Shown here: positions 9,048 through 18,152 of the stretch, in pieces
Numbering within the stretch: position 1 is the stretch's first letter
How the letters are laid out: the number at the start of each line of letters is the position of its first letter
DNA from: Gelidibacter japonicus
GTDB taxonomy: Bacteria > Bacteroidota > Bacteroidia > Flavobacteriales > Flavobacteriaceae
Direction of reading: 5' to 3'
Length of the DNA stretch: 64,000 bases
Assembly (NCBI RefSeq): GCF_010725055.1
Contig: NZ_BJKB01000008.1
Coordinates: forward strand, 62,001-126,000
The notes under the pieces: generated by a model
What the model was told of the DNA's origin: nothing
Database searches by the model: none
What the model saw: the letters and a program-made list of their open reading frames with translations, nothing else
Program-made: the position numbers and the translations under genes

Positions 9048-9527
9048 ATGAAAAAAAGAAATTTAAACCTATTAAATGCACTCTTTATCACATTATTTCT
9101 GTGCCATAATGTAAATGCACAATCTGCCAAGGAGGAGACAGATTTATACCAATCCATTTTCGGAATGGAAAAAAAAGCCATTGTTGCCGACTTTATAGGA
9201 GTTGACAGCGCAGATCCATTTTGGGTTCTATATGATGAGTATGAAACCAAACGTAAAGAATTGGGCAAAGATCGAATTAACGCTTTGATGAACTATGTTG
9301 ATAACTACGATGGTTTAGATGATACCACCTATGACACTACTATTAAAAAGATGATCGCTCTCCGAGATGGCCACGACAAATTAATGGATCAATATTATAA
9401 AAAAGTAAAGAAAGCTTCTGGTGCCAAAGTGGCCGCACAGTTCTTTCAATTGGAAGGGTTTTTCCTTTCTGAAATTAGATCTGCCATTTTTGAAGAAATT
9501 CCATTTATCGGCGAACTCAATAACTAA
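9048..9527 (+). CDS. Secreted helical protein of unknown function
   Basis: A 159-residue protein with an N-terminal signal peptide (MKKRNLNLLNALFITLFLCHNVNAQ). The remainder is highly charged and helical (for example EYETKRKELGKDRINALMNYVDNYD and KKVKKASGAKVAAQFFQLEGFFLSEI), resembling small periplasmic helical-bundle proteins of the Spy/CpxP type in general character, although I do not see their LTxxQ motifs. It lies between two other secreted proteins, with 52 and 13 bp gaps. Not recognised further. Confidence 0.65.
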   Translation: MKKRNLNLLNALFITLFLCHNVNAQSAKEETDLYQSIFGMEKKAIVADFIGVDSADPFWVLYDEYETKRKELGKDRINALMNYVDNYDGLDDTTYDTTIKKMIALRDGHDKLMDQYYKKVKKASGAKVAAQFFQLEGFFLSEIRSAIFEEIPFIGELNN

Positions 9528-9540
9528 TTAAATAATAAAA

Positions 9541-10053
9541 ATGATGAAACAGACAATTTTAAAAATAGGACTCGCAGTTTTCTTTATAAGCGTTACCTCA
9601 AATTCAGTTGCTCAAAGTGCTGGGGAGGCCGTTGCTAAAAAGATAGGCGTTTATGTATTCCCAACAAAAGACCAGTCAAGTGCACAACAGGAAAAAGACA
9701 TGTCCGATTGCTATACCTGGGCGGTTCAACAATCAGGGTATGATCCAATTAATCCCACTAAAGTGCAAGCCAAAGAAGTGGATCAAGGTCCTGATGGTTC
9801 GGCAGTAAAAGGAGCAGCAGGTGGTGCTTTGGTTGGGTTAGCTATTGGATCTATTTCTGGGGATGCCGGAAAAGGAGCAGCCATTGGTGCTGTCAGTGGA
9901 TCTGTTTTGGGACACAGACGTGGAGCGATGGCAAAAGCATCAGAACAAAACCAAGCCAACCAACAAGCTGCAAATGTCAATAAAAACATGGAAGATGGCT
10001 TTAAAAAAGCTTTTGAAGCGTGTTTGGAAGGAAAAAATTACACCGTTAAATAA
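9541..10053 (+). CDS. Glycine-zipper secreted or outer-membrane protein
   Basis: A 170-residue protein with signal peptide (MMKQTILKIGLAVFFISVTSNSVAQ). A short cysteine-containing segment (DMSDCYTWAVQQSGYDP, ~56-72) precedes a glycine zipper at ~95-125 (GAAGGALVGLAIGSISG and GKGAAIGAVSGSVLG), which is predicted to form a two-helix hairpin in a membrane. This arrangement is common to proteins annotated as YmgG-like glycine-zipper proteins. A Gln/Asn-rich stretch and a second Cys (FEACLEGK) follow. The start could be either of two adjacent ATG codons. Confidence 0.72.
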   Translation: MMKQTILKIGLAVFFISVTSNSVAQSAGEAVAKKIGVYVFPTKDQSSAQQEKDMSDCYTWAVQQSGYDPINPTKVQAKEVDQGPDGSAVKGAAGGALVGLAIGSISGDAGKGAAIGAVSGSVLGHRRGAMAKASEQNQANQQAANVNKNMEDGFKKAFEACLEGKNYTVK

Positions 10054-10068
10054 TCCACAAAATTTCAA

Positions 10069-10845
10069 ATGATGAAAACAATAAAACTCATACTATCACT
10101 TTTCTTAATTCTCGGATTTCAATCGGTAGATGCACAAATATCCGACAAAGACTTAAACTATTTATTGGTAAGACAAGACGATGTAAAACCAAGTCAAGCG
10201 GCAGCGTATGAAACATCGCTTCTTGAGTTAAAGCAGTTTTTGGGCAATAATAACGTCAAGCACGTCAATTATATGACGCAAGTTCAGGACAATAATTTTT
10301 ATTCGCACGTTACGCCTTTAATAGATTTAAATGATATTGAAGGTGGCTTAAAAACCTTCGTTATCGGTGATCAAAAATCGGCAGAATTCGATGTGATTTG
10401 GTCTTATTTAAACTCGGCAATAGAAAGTGTCAAGTACTATGTTGTCAAGTACGAACCTGAATTATCTTATGTCACTGATGGAAACGTCTGGTTAGAAGAG
10501 GCTCCTTACCGCAGATGGAACTATCTGTATTTTGAACCTGGTACTGAAAAGGAAGCGGAAAAGCTTCTCTTAGCTTATAAAAATCTTTACAAAAACAAGG
10601 GCGTTAAAAGCGGGTTCAGAGTGTTTAGAGCCGTGATCGGGTTGGATCAACCCGTGGTTATGTTTACCACCTGGTCTAAATCTCCTTTAGATTACCAAAT
10701 GGAACTTCAAGAAAGTATTGACCTCTTGGGTGATGAAGGTACCGTTTTATGGTTGGCCATGATGGATCTTGTCAGCGCTACCGAAACCATTGAAGGGTGG
10801 TATTTACCACAATATTCATTTATGCCCATGGCACAAAAGAAATAA
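10069..10845 (+). CDS. Secreted protein of unknown function
   Basis: A 258-residue protein with signal peptide (MMKTIKLILSLFLILGFQSVDAQ). The mature region seems to contain two related alpha/beta halves, each beginning with a strand and a helix rich in Glu/Lys (YLLVRQDDVKPSQAAAYETSLLELK and YLYFEPGTEKEAEKLLLAYKNLYK), which suggests a duplicated ferredoxin-like or dimeric alpha-beta-barrel fold. This is an inference from pattern only. It follows the glycine-zipper gene by 15 bp and ends 139 bp before the next ORF. Confidence 0.6.
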   Translation: MMKTIKLILSLFLILGFQSVDAQISDKDLNYLLVRQDDVKPSQAAAYETSLLELKQFLGNNNVKHVNYMTQVQDNNFYSHVTPLIDLNDIEGGLKTFVIGDQKSAEFDVIWSYLNSAIESVKYYVVKYEPELSYVTDGNVWLEEAPYRRWNYLYFEPGTEKEAEKLLLAYKNLYKNKGVKSGFRVFRAVIGLDQPVVMFTTWSKSPLDYQMELQESIDLLGDEGTVLWLAMMDLVSATETIEGWYLPQYSFMPMAQKK

Positions 10846-10984
10846 CAATAGCGTAAGGCACAACCTATTTAAAAGTAGAAAGTGGATACACCATTGAAAG
10901 ATGTTCAATCATCTTAATCAAAACGAGATGATAGATTATAAAGGAATTAGTTCCTCGATTTCATAAGTCAAAAATACATATCTC

Positions 10985-11710
10985 ATGAAAACGTTAAACC
11001 TTTCGCTTATTTTTCTCTTTGTCTTTACCTATTGTCGGGGTCAGGATGTTATTGAGGATAAAACAAAAAAAAACGAAATAAGCATTGTCATCTCTGACAT
11101 CATAGATGGGGCACTTCAAGTAACTTACGAACGCGCCATTTCAGAACATTTTTCATGGGGCATTGGCGTAGGATATAAAAGTGAACACGGCCTAATTAGT
11201 CTCTCCGGATTGGATACGGAAAAAATTAAAACAAATGAAATCACCTATACCGGATTTAAAATCATCCCCGAAATACGCTACTATTTTCGTAAAGATGGGG
11301 TAGCAAACATGAAAGGTTTCTATGTAGGTGCGTATCTAAAGTATTCGCAGTACGAAACCGATTTTGACGGGCGCTATATCAATGATGCACTTGAGAATTA
11401 CGACATCGAATTTGATGCCAAAATTAAGGTCACCTCCATTGGGTTTATGGTGGGCTATAAATTACCGGTGTCTGAAAAATTTTCAATTGATTTTTTGATT
11501 GCAGGACCAGGAACAGGTTTTTACGGATTTACAATTGACAACAAAAAGGATTTACCTGATGAGTTTTATGAGGATTTAAATGAAGCTCTCGACAAGTATC
11601 ATATTTTCGATTACTTGGATGGCGACTTTAGATTTAGTGCCGCCCATAGAAAATCAAATTTCAATTTATTAACCATGAGATATGGCATTTCCTTGGGCTA
11701 TTCATTCTAA
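10985..11710 (+). CDS. Outer-membrane beta-barrel protein, porin-like
   Basis: A 241-residue protein with a signal peptide (MKTLNLSLIFLFVFTYCRGQ) and a beta-barrel pattern: EISIVISDIIDGALQVTYERAI, SWGIGVGYKSE, GFKIIPEIRYYF, GFYVGAYLKYSQY, SIGFMVGYKLP and a final strand LLTMRYGISLGYSF ending in Phe. The conserved KIIPEIRYYF...GFYVGAYLKY pairing resembles DUF3575-type outer-membrane proteins of Bacteroidota. The 139-bp gap upstream is the longest so far in the island and may hold an internal promoter. Confidence 0.7.
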   Translation: MKTLNLSLIFLFVFTYCRGQDVIEDKTKKNEISIVISDIIDGALQVTYERAISEHFSWGIGVGYKSEHGLISLSGLDTEKIKTNEITYTGFKIIPEIRYYFRKDGVANMKGFYVGAYLKYSQYETDFDGRYINDALENYDIEFDAKIKVTSIGFMVGYKLPVSEKFSIDFLIAGPGTGFYGFTIDNKKDLPDEFYEDLNEALDKYHIFDYLDGDFRFSAAHRKSNFNLLTMRYGISLGYSF

Positions 11711-11790
11711 TGGCCTAAATAATGACCTATCACCATAATTTTTTACTCAATTATATAATTTCAGTTTAACTATTTAAAACAATTAAAATC

Positions 11791-12468
11791 ATGAAAAAGT
11801 CAATCTATTTTATTGCAAGCATAACACTACTACTAATGTTCAGTGGTTGTTCAAGTTCAAAAGTGTTAAGCTCTTGGAAAGGTGACAATGCCGATGCTGC
11901 AAAAGACAATAATTTCCTTGTTATTGCAAGAACCGCCAATAATCAAGCACGAATTGCCTTTGAGAACGAAATTGTACAACAACTCAGCGCAAAAGGCATA
12001 AAAGCCACCTCGAGCTATACAAAATTTCCAAAGATTAATCCCGATCAAGAATTATCTGAAGATAAAATCGCCGACATGGTTTCCATGGTAAAAAATGAGG
12101 GATTTGATGGCATCGTTTTAACCGTATTGAAAAGCGTAGAGAATTTAACCCAAACAACTCAAGACGGCGGCTATTATGCAGGAGGTAATTATTATGGATA
12201 TTATCCGCGTTATTATGGCGGATTTAATAGGTACTATGGTCACCCAATGTCCTATTCTACTTATGGGAATTACGTACCTGCAACCACCACCACCAGAACC
12301 TCACACAATTATGTGTTAGAAACGGTGTTTTATGACCTGGCTGAAACTGGAGAAGAACAATTATTGGCCGTCGTAACATCTAAAATTGAAGATCCATCAG
12401 ACGCTTCAAAAGCAGCTGCAGATTATGTTAAAGGCATTGTAAAAAGCTTCGACGCTAAAACAAAATAA
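11791..12468 (+). CDS. Lipoprotein with Tyr/Gly-rich segment
   Basis: A 225-residue predicted lipoprotein: hydrophobic leader with lipobox-like LMFSGC (Cys at ~20) followed by SSSKVLSSWKGDN. The first domain (~30-120) includes FLVIARTANNQARIAFENEIVQQLSAKGIKA, similar in character to DUF4136-like lipoproteins whose helix describes generation of variants of efflux/outer-membrane lipoproteins. Residues ~125-160 are unusually rich in Tyr and Gly (YYAGGNYYGYYPRYYGG), predicted disordered and surface exposed. The C-terminal part (ETVFYDLAETGEEQLLAVVTSKIEDP) returns to the folded domain. Function unknown. Confidence 0.68.
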   Translation: MKKSIYFIASITLLLMFSGCSSSKVLSSWKGDNADAAKDNNFLVIARTANNQARIAFENEIVQQLSAKGIKATSSYTKFPKINPDQELSEDKIADMVSMVKNEGFDGIVLTVLKSVENLTQTTQDGGYYAGGNYYGYYPRYYGGFNRYYGHPMSYSTYGNYVPATTTTRTSHNYVLETVFYDLAETGEEQLLAVVTSKIEDPSDASKAAADYVKGIVKSFDAKTK

Positions 12469-12504
12469 AAATAAACCATAAACAACATTAAAATTCAAAG
12501 CCTC

Positions 12505-13206
12505 ATGAAGAACCTGAAAACTCTGTTGGTTTTAGCTATGATGCTCATAAGCGTCAATTCGCAATCCCAAGTTTTATTATCGATTTTATTTGGTGATAAA
12601 TTGAATTCCGAAGGATTGGAGTTTGGACTTGAGGGCGGTTTTAATTGGTCTGACATTTCACAATTAGAAGCCAATAAGAGATTGTCATCTTTCAATCTCG
12701 GCTTCTACTTTGATTTCCGACTGAAAAACCAATGGAATATTTATACGGGAGTTTTAGTGAAAGCCAAGTTGGGAGACAATGAATTAACCCCCAATGATTT
12801 GGCGTTTCTTGAGATAACTCCACAGGAAGAAGAAGGCAGCTACAGCCAAAAGATCAATTATTTTGTGGTACCGGCATTGCTTAAATATAATTTTAAAAAT
12901 AGAATTTATTTAGAAGCCGGTCCTCAATTTAGTCTTAGATATAAGTCGTGGGTAGAGTTTAATTCTGACATCGATGACCGAACTACTAATATAAAGGATT
13001 TCAATAAAGATAAGATCAATCCTCTGGATGTAGGGATAACCGTTGGTACAGGTTACAAGATCATGGCTGATAAAGGAATGACCGTGGGTGTCAAATATTA
13101 TCATGGTTTTGCCAACGTGTATAAAAACACATCGGGAACCAACAATAGCTCATGGTTTTTAAAGGTAAATATTCCTATAGGGGCCCATAAAGACAAAGAA
13201 GAATAA
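12505..13206 (+). CDS. PorT-like outer-membrane beta-barrel protein
   Basis: A 233-residue protein with signal peptide (MKNLKTLLVLAMMLISVNSQSQ) and the strand order of the outer-membrane beta-barrel (PF13568/PorT-like) family: GLEFGLEGGFNWSDIS, FNLGFYFDFRLKNQWNIYTGVLVKAK, KINYFVVPALLKYNF, IYLEAGPQFSLRYKS and MTVGVKYYHGFANVY. The motif YFVVPALLKYNF...GPQFS is typical. Family members are generic barrels and a function cannot be assigned. It lies 36 bp after the lipoprotein. Confidence 0.75.
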   Translation: MKNLKTLLVLAMMLISVNSQSQVLLSILFGDKLNSEGLEFGLEGGFNWSDISQLEANKRLSSFNLGFYFDFRLKNQWNIYTGVLVKAKLGDNELTPNDLAFLEITPQEEEGSYSQKINYFVVPALLKYNFKNRIYLEAGPQFSLRYKSWVEFNSDIDDRTTNIKDFNKDKINPLDVGITVGTGYKIMADKGMTVGVKYYHGFANVYKNTSGTNNSSWFLKVNIPIGAHKDKEE

Positions 13207-13234
13207 TATTAATTATAATAAAGATAAAAAAACT

Positions 13235-14266
13235 ATGACAAGGCTCTATCTACTCTTAATAGTATCATTATTTCTTATACCGCATGCGCAGGCACAATAC
13301 GCCACAACAAAAGTAAAGGAAATACACGAGGCCTATACGGACAGCTTAAAAGCAGTGAAATACGATAATATTTTTCCCGCCTTTGGGCAAAAGATTTACC
13401 AAAAAGGTTTTGACCTCCCCTATCCAACCGGGGTCATGGTGAATTATGTCCATATCAAACAAGGATTGATCATTGATAACATGCAATTGGGAATTCTTAC
13501 TGATGCTTTAGATATCCCATTAACGGGCATCGACTTTATCGAATTTGGCAATAATTACAGTGCGGCGAGCACAGTAATTGTTCGTCCTGATTTATGGGTG
13601 CTACCGTTTTTAAACGTATATGGCCTTTTTGGAAGAGGCACATCTACCACTGAAATCAACTTAAAATTCCCCATTGAACTCAAATCGGTTGTGGAGCAAA
13701 ATTTGTCTTCCAATGGCTTTGGAGCAACCGCTGGTGGTGGGATAGGACCTGTTTGGTTGGCGCTGGATTGGAATATAACCTGGAACAAACCTGAATTATT
13801 GGATAAAGCTGTAAAGGTAGAAACCTTTGGCGCTAGACTAGGCCACAACTTTGTCCATAGCACAAAACCTTACCGAAACTTGGGGATTTGGGCCGGTGCC
13901 ATGAGTGTGAAATTGGGTGCCAATACCGTTGGTGAAATTCAACTGAGTGATGCTCTTCCGGACGAAACTTGGGCGCGTGCCGATGAAATAGTGGCCAACT
14001 ATGATGATTGGTATAATAATACAGCTACAATTCCGCAAAAGAAAATTGCAGACAAAACCCTTGGTCCTTTGGTAGAAGCCATTGATGACGCCGATGGTTC
14101 TGCCGTGATTAGATATGGGCTTGATAAAAAAGCCAAAGAACGCTGGAATGGAATTATTGGGGCACAATATCAGCTCAATAAGAATTGGATTTTCCGAACT
14201 GAGGCAGGTATTATAGGCGATCGTAAATCGATATTGTTTTCAGTAAACTGGCGTTTTTTATTATAG
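13235..14266 (+). CDS. Secreted or outer-membrane protein of unknown function
   Basis: A 343-residue protein with signal peptide (MTRLYLLLIVSLFLIPHAQAQ). The mature sequence contains DLPYPTGVMVNYVHIKQGLIIDNMQLGI, PFLNVYGLFGRGTSTTEINLKFP and ends in GIIGDRKSILFSVNWRFLL, a C-terminal aromatic strand typical of outer-membrane barrels. A central part (~225-290) is helical. I recall similar hypothetical proteins in Bacteroidota but no characterised family. It sits 28 bp after the PorT-like gene and 61 bp before the BamA-like gene. Confidence 0.65.
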   Translation: MTRLYLLLIVSLFLIPHAQAQYATTKVKEIHEAYTDSLKAVKYDNIFPAFGQKIYQKGFDLPYPTGVMVNYVHIKQGLIIDNMQLGILTDALDIPLTGIDFIEFGNNYSAASTVIVRPDLWVLPFLNVYGLFGRGTSTTEINLKFPIELKSVVEQNLSSNGFGATAGGGIGPVWLALDWNITWNKPELLDKAVKVETFGARLGHNFVHSTKPYRNLGIWAGAMSVKLGANTVGEIQLSDALPDETWARADEIVANYDDWYNNTATIPQKKIADKTLGPLVEAIDDADGSAVIRYGLDKKAKERWNGIIGAQYQLNKNWIFRTEAGIIGDRKSILFSVNWRFLL

Positions 14267-14327
14267 AGGGATGACAACCCCAATTAATCATTTGAAAAAT
14301 CATCTTAAGAACATAGGTAATTAATTT

Positions 14328-15464
14328 TTGCAAAAACCAGAAATCATAAAAACAGTACTTCTCATAGTCATCCTTCTATTACCCATCTTGAGTTTTTGTC
14401 AATATGGTAAGCAAGTCATTGACTCTATGGTCGTTCGATCTTCAGACAGTGTAAAAACCAAAAAACTAACTTTTAATGGATATCCTTATGCTTTTTATAC
14501 ACCTGAAACTCAAGCTGCCATTGGTGCAGGTGGGATTTTCTTATTTTATACAAGCAATCAATCAGAAGGATTGAGACCTTCAAAAGTTGGGTTCGGAGCA
14601 TTTTACACCACCAACAAACAGTATAAGTTTTCCGTGAACCCAAGCATCTACTTCAACTCCAATAAGTTGGTTATGCATATGCCTATGTCATTTGGTTACG
14701 CTCAAGATAAATTTTGGGGCGTGGGCAATGAAACCGTAGAAACAGGCACTGAAGAGTATTTCAGGGAGGATACCGGTATCCAATTGGAAGTGCAAGTGCC
14801 TCCACTATTGTTTTTCTCCGACCGCTCAGGGTTTATCTTAGATTATAAACATACGGCTATAGTAGATAGGAAGGATAACCAATTCTTGATTGATGAATCA
14901 GTAAATGGTACTCAAGGAGGTAATCTTTTTGGTTTGGGAATGAATCTTATATGGGATCGACGTGACAATTTATTTTATCCTACTTCCGGTCATTATCAAT
15001 ATATAAAATTCATTGCCTACACTGAACCCAGTGATTACACCTTTACCTCTTTTGAACTTGATGTGAGGTATTTCAAATCGGTTTTCAAAAAAGCAGTTTT
15101 GGCCTCAAATCTCTATATCAAAAGCATCAGTGGCAATGCACCATTTTATGAATTGGCAGCCTTAGGTGGCCATCAGCGCATGCGTGGTTACTTTCAAGGT
15201 AGGTATAGAGATAAAAATTACATGACTTTACAAACAGAATACCGTCAATATTTCACCAAACGATTAGGGTTTGTGGCGTTTGGAGGAATTGGCGATGTTA
15301 GCAACGAGATTACCGATCTTAGTCTCAACGATTTGAAATTCAGTTTTGGCGGAGGACTTCGCTATCTGTTTAACAAGAAAGAACATGTAAATCTCAGAAT
15401 GGATATTGGTTTTGGTCCGCACGGTCATACTGGCATTTATTTTGGAATTGAAGAAGCGTTTTAA
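14328..15464 (+). CDS. BamA/TamA-family surface antigen (Omp85 barrel without POTRA)
   Basis: A 378-residue Omp85-type barrel. The C-terminal half has the family signature: WDRRDNLFYPTSGHYQYIKF, then LAALGGHQRMRGYFQGRYRDKNYMTLQTEYRQYF (the RMRGYxxGRYRD motif of bacterial surface antigen D15 proteins), then a barrel end GPHGHTGIYFGIEEAF with terminal Phe. There is no room for POTRA domains, so it is not the essential BamA but a small Omp85 relative. The start is TTG at 14328: a stop codon lies two codons upstream, no ATG precedes the signal peptide (ILLLPILSFCQ), and the first ATG is after residue 30. The same alternative was rejected as it removes the signal. Confidence 0.82.
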   Translation: MQKPEIIKTVLLIVILLLPILSFCQYGKQVIDSMVVRSSDSVKTKKLTFNGYPYAFYTPETQAAIGAGGIFLFYTSNQSEGLRPSKVGFGAFYTTNKQYKFSVNPSIYFNSNKLVMHMPMSFGYAQDKFWGVGNETVETGTEEYFREDTGIQLEVQVPPLLFFSDRSGFILDYKHTAIVDRKDNQFLIDESVNGTQGGNLFGLGMNLIWDRRDNLFYPTSGHYQYIKFIAYTEPSDYTFTSFELDVRYFKSVFKKAVLASNLYIKSISGNAPFYELAALGGHQRMRGYFQGRYRDKNYMTLQTEYRQYFTKRLGFVAFGGIGDVSNEITDLSLNDLKFSFGGGLRYLFNKKEHVNLRMDIGFGPHGHTGIYFGIEEAF

Positions 15465-15583
15465 GGAGCCATTGGATTTAACACCTAATTAAAATACTCG
15501 GTAAAAAGAATCAAGACCGCTACGCTGTTAGAACCAAGAACAAAGACATGAATCGTAAGAATTAATACAGAAATCAAGCTACC

Positions 15584-16489
15584 ATGCATTGCCGACCGTT
15601 GTACATATGGATTCTATTATTATTTGTTACTAAGGTATATACTCAAGATATTGAACCAAGGCGCTGGACGCCTTTACCTCTTAAATCGAATATTGTAGGT
15701 TTTGGCTATGGGTATACCGAGGGCCATATTGCTTTTGACCCAGTTGTGGAAATTGAAAACGCCGGGATAAAACAGAATGCCCTTGCTTTACAATACGTTC
15801 GGCCTTTTAAACTAGGTAAAAAATTAGCACGTTTGGATGTATTAATTCCGTATGCCATAGCACATTGGGACGGTTTGCTTAATGGAATCCCGGCATCGGT
15901 CAATCGCAGTGGTTTTGCTGATCCTCGTTTGCGGCTTTCTGTAAACATTATTGGTCCATCTGCCATGGAGCCGAAGGAGTTGCACGAGTTTTTGGTGGCA
16001 CACCCTGTATTTACAGTTATTGGCGTTTCATTGGCTGTATCATTTCCGATAGGAGAATATTATAACGACAAATTGCTCAATTTAGGGCAAAACCGATTTA
16101 TATTCCGGCCCCAAGCGGGTTTTACCCACACTTGGGGAAATTGGTCTTATGAACTTACAGGCTCGGTCTTTATATATACCAATAATAACGATTTTTTCAA
16201 TGCAAGCGTAAGAAAGCAAGATCCGGTTTTTGCCATGCAAACGCACCTCATTAGAAGATTCAATAACAACATTTGGGGCTCTCTAAGTTTAGGAACAGGT
16301 TTGGCAGGACAATCCATAATAAATAACCAGCCTAAAGATGAACAAGAGAACATTATGGGAGCCTTGTCTATCGGGTTTCCAATACTTAAACAGCAAGGCT
16401 TTAAGTTGGTTTACATCCGATCTCAAACGCTAACAGACGTAGGCGGGGATACAAATACATTTGGTGCAGTATGGTCTATCATCTTCTGA
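15584..16489 (+). CDS. Phenol_MetA_deg-like outer-membrane transporter
   Basis: A 301-residue protein with signal peptide (MHCRPLYIWILLLFVTKVYTQ) and the pattern of the putative MetA-pathway-of-phenol-degradation family (PF13557): RRWTPLPLKSNIVGFGYGYTEGHIAFDP near the N-terminus, RLDVLIPYAIAHWDG, GFADPRLRLSVNIIG and GVSLAVSFPIGEYYNDKLLNLGQNRF. Such proteins are predicted outer-membrane barrels; the phenol link of the family is historical and does not show the substrate here. It follows the Omp85 gene by 119 bp. Confidence 0.8.
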   Translation: MHCRPLYIWILLLFVTKVYTQDIEPRRWTPLPLKSNIVGFGYGYTEGHIAFDPVVEIENAGIKQNALALQYVRPFKLGKKLARLDVLIPYAIAHWDGLLNGIPASVNRSGFADPRLRLSVNIIGPSAMEPKELHEFLVAHPVFTVIGVSLAVSFPIGEYYNDKLLNLGQNRFIFRPQAGFTHTWGNWSYELTGSVFIYTNNNDFFNASVRKQDPVFAMQTHLIRRFNNNIWGSLSLGTGLAGQSIINNQPKDEQENIMGALSIGFPILKQQGFKLVYIRSQTLTDVGGDTNTFGAVWSIIF

Positions 16490-16622
16490 TCAATCGTTAT
16501 CTAATAAAAAATAAAGATGATTTTAAGTTATAACATAAATTTTAGATGTTCTTTTCAAGGTTTGAAGAATGGGACCGTCGAGCTCAAGTTCCCTAAGTTT
16601 ATTTGTATTAATATTTAGTATA

Positions 16623-17639
16623 ATGAAGGCAAAGAACTACCCAATAATCATTGGCTTATTGTTAAGCTTCGCGTTATCCGCTCAAAACGATACCATTCAA
16701 CTCAAAAATAACGATGTATTGGTGGGCGAAGTTAAAGCATTGATTAAAGGGGTGTTGACTTTAAAAACTTCCTATAGTGATAAAGATTTTAAAATTGAAT
16801 TTAATGAAGTGAAAGGTATCGTCATTCAAAAAAAATGTCTCATCCTTTTAACGGATGGAAGACGACGCTTTGGAAATATTAGAACAGAAACCGCTGGATT
16901 GGTGAAGGTCACTTTAGCCGATAACAGCAGTGAAATTTTTAATGTCAATGAAATCATTTCGTTGCAGGAGGTTGACGATAATTTCTGGAGCCGAATTACT
17001 GGTTCTGTAGATTTTGGGTTCAATTTTACAAAAGCGAATAATACCTCTCAATTTAATGTTGGCGGCACAGTCGATTATGTTGATAAGAATTGGAGGTTTG
17101 AGGGAGATATTAATCTCATGAGCTCTGAACAGGATAAGGCAGCCAAAACTAAACGTACGGACGCCAGTGTGGCATTAATTAGAATCCTTGCAAAAAAATG
17201 GTATTTATTGGGAGGTGCGTCTTTCCTTTCAAACACTGAACAAGCTTTGGACGGACGTTTAAATCCACGGGTTGGTGCAGGAAAGTTTCTCATTAGCAGC
17301 AATAGACTTTATCTGGGCGCAAGTCTTGGCATTACCTATAATATTGAAAATTATGTCGACACCTCTCTCAACAAAACGTCCACCGAGGCCGTACTGACGG
17401 GTAGTTTTAATATGTTCGATTTTGAGGATATCGACTTAAGCACAAGCGTCGACTTTTATACAAGTCTTTCTGAGAAAAAAAGATTTAGAACGGATTACAA
17501 TATTACCCTTAAATATGATTTGCCTTTGGATTTTTATATTAAAGTAGGCTTCACCTTAAATTATGACAACCAACCCGCTATAGCCGGAAATGAATTTGAC
17601 TATGTTTTTAGCAGTGGCTTTGGTTGGAAACTTGACTAA
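16623..17639 (+). CDS. DUF481 outer-membrane protein
   Basis: Read from ATG 16623, the product has 338 residues with a signal peptide (MKAKNYPIIIGLLLSFALSAQ); an in-frame ATG at 16569 would add a Ser-rich leader that spoils it. Residues ~22-120 hold two copies of a short strand motif (DTIQLKNNDVLVGEVKALIKG and LLTDGRRRFGNIRTETAG), resembling an LSm-like or SH3-like repeat. Residues ~130-338 match DUF481: GSVDFGFNFTKANNTSQFNVGGTVDYV, then RTDASVALIRILAKKWYLLGGASFLSN, a salt-inducible outer-membrane barrel family. The last strand ends VFSSGFGWKLD. Confidence 0.78.
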   Translation: MKAKNYPIIIGLLLSFALSAQNDTIQLKNNDVLVGEVKALIKGVLTLKTSYSDKDFKIEFNEVKGIVIQKKCLILLTDGRRRFGNIRTETAGLVKVTLADNSSEIFNVNEIISLQEVDDNFWSRITGSVDFGFNFTKANNTSQFNVGGTVDYVDKNWRFEGDINLMSSEQDKAAKTKRTDASVALIRILAKKWYLLGGASFLSNTEQALDGRLNPRVGAGKFLISSNRLYLGASLGITYNIENYVDTSLNKTSTEAVLTGSFNMFDFEDIDLSTSVDFYTSLSEKKRFRTDYNITLKYDLPLDFYIKVGFTLNYDNQPAIAGNEFDYVFSSGFGWKLD

Positions 17640-17664
17640 CTGATTAACTCAAAATAATAATATT

Positions 17665-18141
17665 ATGAAAACATTTTTTAGATTTATCATTGCAATCCCA
17701 GTTATAACGTCATTTGTTATTGCCATTTTGTTTATCGTCATGGGAGTTTACGAAACAGTCCATGGAATTATCGGCGTTTTAAAAGGGCAAGCACATTCCG
17801 AATTTCGACCTGGTTTAATGCTTTTTGAAGCCTTAGATATCTTTTTAATAGGTTTTCTATTCTTGATATTTGCAATAGGATTTGCCCAACTTTTCTTCTT
17901 AAAACCATCTAAGTTCATGGATTGGGTTGATAGTTTCACTCCAGAATGGCTTAAAGTACACAACTTTACAGATCTGAAATTAATTTTGTGGGATACGGTT
18001 TTGACTACTTTAGTGTTTTTATGCATTGGAGATATCTACACCGCATCAGGAGTTTATACCTGGGAATTATTAATGACGCCCATCGCCATTTTACTAATTT
18101 CACTATCCAAATTTTTAATTAAAAAAGCTAAAAAATTATAA
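17665..18141 (+). CDS. YqhA-like (UPF0114) inner-membrane protein
   Basis: A 158-residue protein with four hydrophobic segments. It matches the UPF0114/YqhA pattern: FFRFIIAIPVITSFVIAILFIVMGVYET, ALDIFLIGFLFLIFAIGFAQLFF (the LxxxDxxLxGxxxLIFxxGxxxLF motif) and LKLILWDTVLTTLVFLCIGD. Function is unknown. It sits 25 bp after the DUF481 gene and 11 bp before the mechanosensitive channel gene, which suggests co-expression. Confidence 0.78.
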   Translation: MKTFFRFIIAIPVITSFVIAILFIVMGVYETVHGIIGVLKGQAHSEFRPGLMLFEALDIFLIGFLFLIFAIGFAQLFFLKPSKFMDWVDSFTPEWLKVHNFTDLKLILWDTVLTTLVFLCIGDIYTASGVYTWELLMTPIAILLISLSKFLIKKAKKL

Positions 18142-18152
18142 CCCTATTAGAG

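Noticed and set aside
16569-16622. ATG 16569 as start of the DUF481 gene
   Set aside because: It would add a Ser-rich leader ahead of a clear signal peptide that begins at 16623.
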